From the NCBI GenBank assembly GCA_038230275.1, contig JBBRNO010000249.1:1-5005 (forward strand): DNA of 5,005 bases, written 5' to 3'. Below the pieces are notes generated by a model. The model was not told where the DNA came from, made no database searches, and worked only from the letters and a program-made list of their open reading frames with translations. Both the position numbers and the translations under genes were made by a program. This stretch comes from JANXXV01 sp038230275. GTDB taxonomy: Bacteria; Acidobacteriota; Terriglobia; Bryobacterales; Bryobacteraceae. Shown here in pieces: positions 1 through 5,005 of the stretch (positions within the stretch are counted from its first letter, which is position 1; every line of letters begins with the position of its first letter).

Positions 1-425
1 ACCGCCACCGGAGCACCGCCTCCGCCCGCGCCCTCCAGCAGCGCGCCAAATGCGAAGGCGATCAACAGCACTTGCAGCCGCAGATCTCCCGTGATCGCGG
101 CGATGGATTGCTTCAGCGTTTCGAACTGGCCCGATTCCACTGTCAATTCGTAAACGAATACAGCCGCTACCACCACCCACGCAATCCGGCACCACCCATA
201 AACCAGTCCCAAGGACACCGCGCCCGCTATCATCTGCGCAGGCATCCGGAAAACTGTCAGAGCCACCACGATAGCCACGGCAAACGCGTATATGGCAGCT
301 TTCCAGGCCGCCGTACGGCGGATGGCCAGCAGATAGAACAGGCAGACCGCCGGGATTGCCGCGGCCAGGGTCGATAGGTACACGTTGCCCAAAGGGTCGT
401 AGTTTTGAGACCAGACAGAGTTCAT
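1..425 (-). CDS. lldP: L-lactate permease (LldP/LctP family), N-terminal part, cut by window edge
   Basis: Read on the minus strand from the ATG at 425-423, an open frame runs off the left edge, giving 141 codons of a family usually around 550 residues. The start MNSVWSQNYDPLGN closely matches the known E. coli LldP N-terminus (W-x-QNYDP-x-GN). Further hallmarks are IAW-x3-AAVFVYE at about 81-93, SGQFE at 98-102, and the LIAFAFGALLEG block at 121-132 leading to APVA. Hydrophobic segments lie at about 17-35, 43-59, 65-92 and 117-130, as expected of a multi-span inner-membrane transporter that takes up lactate (or glycolate) with protons. An in-frame TGA at 443-441 limits the start to this ATG; the Shine-Dalgarno is poor. 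Two places depart from the family: GWCRI at 77-81, where GLWPI is usual, and Gly136, where GFG is usual. A DUF393 remnant ends 15 bases upstream in the same direction. The family call is firm; exact substrate is inferred. Confidence 0.88.
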   Translation of the reverse strand, partial: MNSVWSQNYDPLGNVYLSTLAAAIPAVCLFYLLAIRRTAAWKAAIYAFAVAIVVALTVFRMPAQMIAGAVSLGLVYGWCRIAWVVVAAVFVYELTVESGQFETLKQSIAAITGDLRLQVLLIAFAFGALLEGAGGGGAPVA

Positions 426-440
426 CAGAGCTAACGTATC

Positions 441-650
441 TCATTCGATGGAGCAATTGCTATCGGCCACCAGCGAGCGGCGATGGCGGGCGATCAGCGC
501 GTACAGGGCATCGCCAACCGGCCGGAACAGGGGAGAGAACAAGAACAATAAGAGGGCCACCACGACGTTGCGGAATCGTGGAGCGCCCGCTCCCTGTGAA
601 GCCAGCACCGTATACGTCAACAGATACGAGATTGGATTGCACAGAACCAT
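441..650 (-). pseudogene. C-terminal remnant of a DCC/DUF393 thiol-disulfide oxidoreductase-like protein
   Basis: The minus-strand frame ending at the TGA 443-441 holds about 69 residues after a Met at 650. The part from about 640 down resembles the C-terminal half of DUF393 (YuxK-like) proteins: a YLLTYTVLA stretch, a hydrophobic LLLFLFSPLF segment, then the signature GDALYALIARHR, followed nine residues later by SNC. Compare the D-x-IY-x2-IARNR ... DAC ending that I recall for the family. Full members are about 120-140 residues and carry an N-terminal D-x-x-C-x-x-C redox motif, which is absent here. Upstream of about 640 the frame stays open to 740, but the residues no longer resemble the family and overlap the leader and start of the plus-strand abi gene. 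I infer a gene truncated at its 5' end, probably once co-transcribed with the lactate permease. It could instead be expressed as a short membrane-anchored peptide. Confidence 0.55.
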
Positions 651-680
651 TGAGCGTATCCTGATCTGAGGCCCGAGGTT

Positions 681-689
681 AAAGGAAAG
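681..689 (+). promoter_or_regulatory. Shine-Dalgarno for the abortive-infection gene
   Basis: The purine run AAAGGAAAG ends five bases before the ATG at 694, so its GGA core is seven bases from the start. This is the clearest ribosome binding site in the window and fixes the start of the downstream gene. I could not pick a convincing -35/-10 pair upstream. The leader lies over the broken end of the DUF393 remnant. Confidence 0.6.
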
Positions 690-693
690 CTGA

Positions 694-1437
694 ATGAACG
701 ATCTATCTGAGAAGGTCGAGATGCTCCAGGACATGCTCATCGTGCAAGCTACAGGAGGTGTATCTGACCTGTCTCAATTCCAACCATTACGAGATGAGAT
801 CCTCAATCATTCATTGTTGAAGGACTTGGTACCGCGTTTCCTCCGCACGTGCCGCAGCCCAGGAGAGTTCTGGCAGTTCATCAGGTTTGAGTTCCCAACT
901 TATGCTGCGCGCCGACAGTATCTATGGGATGAGTTTCGACCCATGTTCGAGCGACTTGACAGCTCAAAAGCAACGCCGGCCGATGGAAGCGTCTCGTTTG
1001 CGCTAGAAAAATTTGATAAGGAAACTGTCCATCAAATTTGGCTTAGAGCAATGGAACGACGTGAGACCGAACCGGAGGGAGCCATCACGCTAGCGCGAAC
1101 GCTCCTAGAGACGGTTTGTAAGCATATTCTTGACGAGTGGCACCAGCCGTACAAACCGGAGAGTGATCTCCCAGGCCTCTACAAGATGACTGCGAAGACA
1201 CTTCAAATTGCTCCCAGTCAACACTCTGAATCGATTTTTCAGCAAATACTTGGCGGATGCACGGCTGTTGTCGAGGGATTAGGTGCTATGCGCAATCGTC
1301 TCAGTGATGCCCACGGTCAAGGGAGGAAGCCCGTAAGACCTGCGCCTCGCCATGCGGAACTGGCAGTCAATTTGGCCGGAGCTATGGCAACGTTTCTCGT
1401 GGCCACTCACGAAGCACGAGTAGACAAATCGAGTTAA
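694..1437 (+). CDS. Abortive infection family protein with C-terminal Abi_C (HEPN-like) domain
   Basis: This is an intact 247-residue frame with a good Shine-Dalgarno. The N-terminal ~95 residues (ATGGVSDLSQF at about 20-30, then LVPRFLRTCR and FWQFIRFEFPTYAARRQYL) match the helical N-terminal half that I recall in many proteins annotated 'abortive infection family protein'. From about residue 128 the Abi_C-type domain begins: ITLARTLLETVCKHILDE, LYKMTAKTLQIAPSQH, ILGGCTAVVEGLGAMRNRLSDAHG and RPAPRHAELAVNLAGAMATFLVAT. R202-LSDA-H207 fits the R-x4-6-H pattern of HEPN ribonucleases, so RNA cleavage is a reasonable inference but is not shown. No transmembrane segment or signal peptide is visible, so it should be cytoplasmic. 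No antitoxin or partner gene is adjacent. Base use is more AT-rich than in neighbouring genes (for example around 1005-1045), and it sits between two truncated genes; both suggest horizontal acquisition. Family call strong; a role in phage defence is by family association only. Confidence 0.85.
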   Translation: MNDLSEKVEMLQDMLIVQATGGVSDLSQFQPLRDEILNHSLLKDLVPRFLRTCRSPGEFWQFIRFEFPTYAARRQYLWDEFRPMFERLDSSKATPADGSVSFALEKFDKETVHQIWLRAMERRETEPEGAITLARTLLETVCKHILDEWHQPYKPESDLPGLYKMTAKTLQIAPSQHSESIFQQILGGCTAVVEGLGAMRNRLSDAHGQGRKPVRPAPRHAELAVNLAGAMATFLVATHEARVDKSS

Positions 1438-1532
1438 CTCTCGCTCACGAATGCGCTCGACTCCATGTGGGGAAACCCTGCCAGAGGGCGCAGACCCAAA
1501 CCACCACTTATGGTTTACGCCATGTATCTGAG
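1438..1532. other. Gap between abi gene and TonB receptor remnant (convergent 3' ends)
   Basis: These 95 bases separate the TAA of the plus-strand abi gene from the TAG of the minus-strand receptor remnant. Two small inverted repeats are visible: CCCT/AGGG at 1476-1488 and AAACCA/TGGTTT at 1498-1516. Neither is followed by a T-tract on either strand, so an intrinsic terminator is not supported. The right junction of the presumed abi insertion should lie here. Confidence 0.4.
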
Positions 1533-1990
1533 CTAGAACTGATACTTCAAACCGAATTGCAGCACTCGTGGATCACTGGCGGTGGTGAACTTTCCCAGAG
1601 TAGCCGTCCCAATCGTCAACCCCGGATTGCCAGATTGGGATGATTCATCACGTTGAAGAACTCCGTGCGGAACTGCAGCCGCTGACGTTCCGTTATCGCA
1701 AAGGTCTTGTACGCGGAAAAGTCCCAGCTGACCGTCCGCGGGCCCAGAAATGTTCCATACCCAAGGTTGCCCGGCGTATAGGCCGCCGGCCCTGCAAACG
1801 CTTGAGTGTTAAACCACTGATTGAGCGTCGGATTGCTTAACGTCTTCGAACCTCCCAGGTAATTCGCACGACCATTAGATTGCCCGGTGTTGAACGGATC
1901 ACCAGAGACGTTCACCGTCAGGGGCCGTCCACTCTACCGGCTCATGATGCTGGCAATGTCCCAACCCCCAAGAAGGGTTGTACGGAATAG
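1533..1990 (-). pseudogene. Decayed C-terminal tail of an Oar-like TonB-dependent receptor
   Basis: The minus strand encodes the end of an acidobacterial-type TonB-dependent outer-membrane receptor. In order it shows LLGGWDIASIM, SGRPLTVNVSGDPFNTGQSNG, NQWFNTQAFA, GNLGYGTFLGPRTVSWDFSAYKTF, ERQRLQFRTEFFNVMNHPNLAI and, in another frame, TLGKFTTASDPRVLQFGLKYQF followed by TAG at 1535-1533. The aromatic final residue is typical of an outer-membrane barrel strand. Two lesions are visible: an in-frame TAG at 1936-1934 between MSR and SGRPL, and a one-base loss in the C/G run near 1620-1625 that ends the main frame at a TGA (1618-1616). Restoring one base there (I-P-G-L) joins the two frames. Only about 150 residues remain of a family usually near 1,000, and recognisable sequence fades between about 1976 and 2010, where the next gene begins. 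Family certainty is high; the upstream limit is approximate. Confidence 0.82.
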
Positions 1991-2007
1991 GCAATTTTCG
2001 ATGCTGA

Positions 2008-3219
2008 ATGCCCGCTGAGTGTGTCAAATTGGATAGAGTGCCGGACGATTCACTTTTTACGCCGTTGACGCTGCGCAGTGTCACCCTGCGCAATCGCATT
2101 GCCGTTTCTCCCATGTGCCAATACTCCAGTCAGGACGGCTTCGCGACGGACTGGCACCTGGTTCACCTGGGCAGCCGTGCCGCGGGTGGCGCCGGGCTGG
2201 TGATGTTGGAAGCCAGCGCCGTAACTCCCGAAGGCCGCATCACTCCGAACGACCTGGGCATATGGAAAGACGGGCACCTTTCCATGCTCGCCCGCATCGC
2301 TGCATTTATAGAAGCGCAAGGCGCCGTACCCGGCATTCAATTGGCCCACGCCGGACGCAAGGCAAGCACCAGGCGTCCCTGGGACGGAGGCACCACCATT
2401 GCAACGAACGATGGCGGCTGGCCCCCCGTGGCGCCAAGCCCCATTCCATTTCGACCGGAAGACCAACCGCCCACCGAGCTCACCTCCCATCAACTCGATC
2501 ATACGGTCCAAGCGTTTGTGGATGCCGCCGATCGGGCCTGGCGCGCAGGTTTCCGCCTCATCGAATTGCACGCCGCTCACGGCTATCTGCTGCATGAGTT
2601 TCTCTCGCCGCTAAGCAACCATCGCACCGATGCTTTCGGCGGCTGCCTCGAAAACCGCATGCGGTTTCCGTTGCAAGTGGTTCGCGCCCTCCGTGCGGCC
2701 TGGCCCGCGGAATACCCCCTGTTCGTTCGCATCTCCGCCAGTGACTGGATGGAAGGAGGCTGGGACATTGAACAATCCATCGCTTTCGCCAAGGAAGCCG
2801 CCGCGTTGGGGGTAGATCTGATTGACGCCTCTTCGGGAGGCTTAGCCCTCGCAGCCAAAGTGAAGGTTGGTCCGGGCTATCAGGTGCCGTTCGCCGAACG
2901 CATAAAGACGGAAGCCGGCATCCGCACAGGCGCCGTCGGAATGATAACCGATGCCCTGCAAGCCGATGAAATCATCCGCAAAGGTAAGGCAGATATTGTA
3001 CTTCTGGCTAGGGCTATGCTCAACGATTCCTATTGGGCTCATCACGCTGCGAAGATCTTAGGGCTTGAGCCCGCCGTGCCTTCGCAATATCTACGCGCAT
3101 TCTTAGGAACCAAATTTCGCTTTCGCTCATCTAACACTCAGACCTATGGACTGGCACATCATCAATCACCGGGACTACATCGATGGACCTTTCGAGACGT
3201 TTCAGGATGCTCTAAATGA
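2008..3219 (+). CDS. NADH:flavin oxidoreductase, Old Yellow Enzyme of the YqjM class
   Basis: This is an FMN-dependent ene-reductase with a TIM-barrel fold, which reduces activated C=C bonds using NAD(P)H in the cytoplasm; the natural substrate is unknown. Counting from the ATG at 2008, it shows SPMCQYS with the YqjM-class Cys37, GIQLAHAGRKAS with Gln111 and His114, the substrate-binding pair His188/His191 in ELHAAHGYL, LSPLSNHRTDAFGG, Arg241 in LFVRISASDW, and the FMN-phosphate region GAVGMIT followed by ADIVLLAR. The GTG at 2038 (VPDDSLFTPL) fits the family N-terminus better than the ATG at 2008, and has a weak GGA upstream; the 2008 start would run into the receptor remnant. Family similarity ends near QYLRA (about residue 363, nt 3098). 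The last ~38 residues look unrelated and overlap the next gene by 74 bases, suggesting the original stop was lost. LLARAMLNDSYW has Ser where DPYW/DPFF is usual. Function class is confident. Confidence 0.9.
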   Translation: MPAECVKLDRVPDDSLFTPLTLRSVTLRNRIAVSPMCQYSSQDGFATDWHLVHLGSRAAGGAGLVMLEASAVTPEGRITPNDLGIWKDGHLSMLARIAAFIEAQGAVPGIQLAHAGRKASTRRPWDGGTTIATNDGGWPPVAPSPIPFRPEDQPPTELTSHQLDHTVQAFVDAADRAWRAGFRLIELHAAHGYLLHEFLSPLSNHRTDAFGGCLENRMRFPLQVVRALRAAWPAEYPLFVRISASDWMEGGWDIEQSIAFAKEAAALGVDLIDASSGGLALAAKVKVGPGYQVPFAERIKTEAGIRTGAVGMITDALQADEIIRKGKADIVLLARAMLNDSYWAHHAAKILGLEPAVPSQYLRAFLGTKFRFRSSNTQTYGLAHHQSPGLHRWTFRDVSGCSK

Positions 3220-3412
3220 AGCGCTTGTATTGGGAAACGATACCCGCACGGCCCCACGTATTGGCCGTAAGGCACGCGATTTTTACGTCTATCGGCCGCC
3301 TTACGACCGTAAAGAACAATGGCAGGCGGAATACTGGCTCTGCACAAAACCGGCAGCGCTAGGGCAGGGAATTGGAGAAACTCTCTTCGATCCGCGATCG
3401 AAAGCGGCCTGA
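3146..3412 (+). CDS. Small hypothetical protein (88 aa)
   Basis: I do not recognise this family. The frame starts MDWHIINHRDYIDGPFETF and has an ordinary soluble composition: an acidic, helix-prone stretch (FQDALNEALVLG, about 18-29), then a basic one (RIGRKARDFYVYRPPYDRKEQW, about 39-60), one Cys, four Trp and several Tyr. No signal peptide or membrane segment is seen. It starts inside the anomalous tail of the oxidoreductase gene, with a 74-base overlap in another frame and no clear Shine-Dalgarno, and stops two bases before the convergent amidohydrolase stop. The residue pattern looks more protein-like than the overlapping oxidoreductase tail, so I favour this frame as the real gene between about 3146 and 3219. 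It could be a chance open frame; antisense frames here are also open because of the GC content. Confidence 0.5.
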   Translation: MDWHIINHRDYIDGPFETFQDALNEALVLGNDTRTAPRIGRKARDFYVYRPPYDRKEQWQAEYWLCTKPAALGQGIGETLFDPRSKAA

Positions 3413-3414
3413 AC

Positions 3415-4302
3415 CTACCAGCGGTAAGCCGCTTTCGAGTTCTTCCAGAAGTATTTTTCGGAAGCCTCTTGCCCTTTCGACGCGAAGTACTCGCGCACCA
3501 CTTTGAACACCGTAGCGTACGGAGCCACTTTCTCGCTCACCGGCCAATTACTGCCGTATACCATGCGGTCCGCCCCAAAAGCGTCCCAAAGTTCGTCCAG
3601 CGACGGCTTATAAAACGCGGCGTCTTCCGGTGCCCGTTCTTTCACCCGCCGCACCACGCTCGACACCTTGGCGTAAACCTGCGGGCGCTTGCCCAGCTCT
3701 TTCATTGCCGCCTGATATTCCCTGCGCGGCCCCTCTTCCTTCGGCGCATCGAACGGAAGATGATTGATCACCACACGCAAGTTGGGTACACGATCCGTCA
3801 GTCGCACTAGTTGAGCAAGCAACGCCGGGGGACCGATTGCGTCCAGTTCCATCCCCGCCCCAGCCATCTCTTTCAGGTCCGCTAGAAACTCCGGACCGTC
3901 CTGAATCTTCCCCAATCGAATCCCGCGGAATAGCCGATTCTTGTGAAACCGTGCCAGATTCTTGCGGAAGTCCGGCGTGCCTGGTTCCAGATGGCCAACC
4001 GCGGCGACGATCACGGGATTCTTCGCCGCCAGATCCAGCACCCACTGATTGTCTTCCAGCCAAGCGCTGGCCTCCACCTTAATCGCGCCCGTCACTCCCA
4101 GCGGCTTGGTCAACCGCACAAACTCATCAGGCAACACCGTGCGGTAGAGCAGCGTCTCGGTCTTCTGCGGCCAAGGCACTCCCTGCGGTCGCGAGGGATC
4201 GTAGAAGTGCACGTGCGTGTCGATAATGGTGCCCGGCAGCGTCACTGCAGCGGGAAGCGCTGCCGCCCCGGCCACGCCGGCTAAAAAGGTTCGTCGATTC
4301 AT
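3415..4302 (-). CDS. Tat-exported amidohydrolase of the COG3618 / Amidohydro_2 family
   Basis: This is a 295-residue TIM-barrel hydrolase related to lactonases and 2-pyrone-4,6-dicarboxylate hydrolases. The start ATG 4302-4300 was chosen over an upstream in-frame start at 4416 because it gives a twin-arginine leader (MNRRTFLAGVAGAAALPAAV) and forms an ATGA overlap with the preceding gene. The mature part opens with IIDTHVHFYD (His30, His32), then VEASAWLEDNQWVLDLA (Glu77), VGHLEPG (His104), LFRGIRLG (125-131), INHLPFDAP (His181) and YGSNWPVSE near the C-terminus. In relatives the last motif is often GSDWP with a catalytic Asp; here it is Asn252. The gene follows a PQQ dehydrogenase, so hydrolysis of a lactone or ester made by periplasmic oxidation is plausible, but this is inferred. 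Export is predicted from the leader only. The family is firm; the substrate is not known. Confidence 0.88.
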   Translation of the reverse strand: MNRRTFLAGVAGAAALPAAVTLPGTIIDTHVHFYDPSRPQGVPWPQKTETLLYRTVLPDEFVRLTKPLGVTGAIKVEASAWLEDNQWVLDLAAKNPVIVAAVGHLEPGTPDFRKNLARFHKNRLFRGIRLGKIQDGPEFLADLKEMAGAGMELDAIGPPALLAQLVRLTDRVPNLRVVINHLPFDAPKEEGPRREYQAAMKELGKRPQVYAKVSSVVRRVKERAPEDAAFYKPSLDELWDAFGADRMVYGSNWPVSEKVAPYATVFKVVREYFASKGQEASEKYFWKNSKAAYRW

Positions 4303-5005
4303 GGCAATGCGAATGTCACCAGCGAAGAGTCGTTGCTTACCGCGATGTACTGCACGCCATCCACGGAGTACGCCATCGGCGAACTGCGAATCTCCGCCCC
4401 TGTTTGATACTTCCACAACAGCTTGCCCGACCGCGAATCCAAGCCAATCAGATAACCGTCTTTCGACGCTGCAAACAACACGCCGCCCGCGGTGCTCAGC
4501 ACTCCGGTGGCCGGCGAACCAAGTTGCAGCGGAAACTTCCAGCGGATCGATCCGGTCATCGGGTCTATCGCCTTCACGAACCCCGGCGTCTTCACCACGT
4601 CATCCAGTTGCTGGCCAGTGCCAACATACGGATCGCCCGGCTTGGGATCCTTCGTCAGACTGCTATAGATCGCACAAGCCTCCATTACACTGACGTAGAA
4701 CAAGCCGGTGTTCGCATCGTACGATGGCGAATTCCAATTCGTCCCCCCCGACGCATCCGGGCAGACGTAATTGCCTTCCGGTGTCGGGTCCGTATTCGGA
4801 ATCACAATCGGCCGCCCCTTCGCGTCAATACCATCGGCCCAAGTCTGTTTTGCAAACGCCTTGCCCAACAAGAACTCGCCCGACTCGCGATCCAGCACAT
4901 AGAAGAATGCGTTACGATTCGCCTGGATCAGCAGCTTACGTGGCTTGCCCCCGAATTTCGCGTCAATCAATACCGGAGTTTCATTCGCATCCCAGTCATG
5001 CACGT
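4299..5005 (-). CDS. PQQ-dependent alcohol/sugar dehydrogenase, C-terminal part, cut by window edge
   Basis: The frame enters from the right edge and ends at TGA 4301-4299, giving about 235 residues of a quinoprotein usually 550-700 long. It is a periplasmic beta-propeller enzyme that oxidises alcohols or sugars and passes electrons to a quinone or cytochrome. Visible family marks are VHDWDANETPVL at the start, NRNAFFYVLDRESGEFL, GGTNWNSPSYDANTGLFYVS, FVKAIDPMTGSIRWKFPL, ATGVLSTAGGVLF, and the propeller blade DGYLIGLDSRSGKLLWKYQTGAEI followed by SVDGVQYIAV. The GTG at 5003-5001 is an internal Val (D-V-H-D-W-D type motif), not a start. The stop overlaps the amidohydrolase ATG by four bases (ATGA), indicating translational coupling in one operon. 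No cytochrome c motif (CxxCH) is present in this part, so electrons probably leave through a separate carrier. The exact substrate cannot be told. Confidence 0.9.
   Translation of the reverse strand, partial: VHDWDANETPVLIDAKFGGKPRKLLIQANRNAFFYVLDRESGEFLLGKAFAKQTWADGIDAKGRPIVIPNTDPTPEGNYVCPDASGGTNWNSPSYDANTGLFYVSVMEACAIYSSLTKDPKPGDPYVGTGQQLDDVVKTPGFVKAIDPMTGSIRWKFPLQLGSPATGVLSTAGGVLFAASKDGYLIGLDSRSGKLLWKYQTGAEIRSSPMAYSVDGVQYIAVSNDSSLVTFALP

Noticed and set aside
72..377. Plus-strand open frame of 101 residues
   Set aside because: It is antisense to the lactate permease, whose family match is clear, and its Arg/His/Pro-rich product is typical of a GC-rich shadow frame.
1498..1516. Inverted repeat AAACCA-7-TGGTTT after the abi gene
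   Set aside because: The stem is only six AT-rich pairs with no T-tract on either strand, so a terminator call is not supported.
664..1532. Short direct repeat ATCTGAG at 664-670 and 1526-1532 flanking the abi gene
   Set aside because: Seven bases is within chance expectation, the same word also occurs at 705-711, and no longer match flanks the gene.
2050..2595. Long minus-strand open frame of 181 residues
   Set aside because: It is antisense to the Old Yellow Enzyme core and resembles no known family; it arises from GC-rich codon structure.
3319..3810. Plus-strand open frame of 163 residues
   Set aside because: It lies opposite the amidohydrolase C-terminal half and has a shadow-like composition rich in Arg, His and Pro.
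4303..4416. N-terminal extension of the amidohydrolase frame to 4416
   Set aside because: It overlaps the end of the PQQ dehydrogenase, which has convincing family residues there, and it would bury the twin-arginine leader inside the protein.
1..5005. CRISPR arrays, tRNA/rRNA genes, transposases or integrases
   Set aside because: I scanned for regular repeats, cloverleaf-type sequence and transposase-like frames and saw none.

Overview
The window looks like chromosomal DNA from an Acidobacteriota member, most plausibly a Solibacter/Bryobacterales-type soil organism. This is inferred from content, not from a database match. The clues are a C-terminal remnant of the large Oar-like TonB-dependent receptors that these genomes carry in many copies, a Tat-exported COG3618 amidohydrolase coupled to a PQQ dehydrogenase, and GC-rich coding sequence throughout except for one gene.

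Layout. Positions 1-425 (minus strand) hold the N-terminal quarter of an L-lactate permease (LldP/LctP family), cut by the window edge. Just upstream, also on the minus strand (about 441-650), is the C-terminal stump of a DCC/DUF393 thiol-disulfide oxidoreductase-like protein without its catalytic N-terminus. Next, 694-1437 (plus) is an intact gene for an abortive-infection family protein with an Abi_C-type C-terminal domain and an R-x4-H HEPN-like motif. Its base and codon use is visibly more AT-rich than its neighbours. Positions 1533 to about 1990 (minus) hold the decayed C-terminal tail of the TonB-dependent receptor, with one frameshift and one amber stop. Positions 2008-3219 (plus) encode a YqjM-type Old Yellow Enzyme with an atypical C-terminal tail, which overlaps a small hypothetical gene at 3146-3412 (plus). 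Finally 4302-3415 (amidohydrolase) and 5005-4299 (PQQ-dependent dehydrogenase C-terminus) form a minus-strand operon joined by a 4-base ATGA overlap.

Interpretation. The left part (about 441-2010) is a scar zone. A transfer-prone defence-type gene sits between two host genes that have both lost their N-terminal halves, which suggests insertion with deletion, or rearrangement, at this spot. The right part is ordinary metabolic content: periplasmic alcohol or sugar oxidation with lactone or dicarboxylate hydrolysis, and a cytoplasmic ene-reductase. I found no CRISPR array, transposase, tRNA or rRNA. The candidate for a less ordinary system is the solitary Abi_C/HEPN gene. It belongs to a known broad family whose mechanism I cannot establish from sequence alone.
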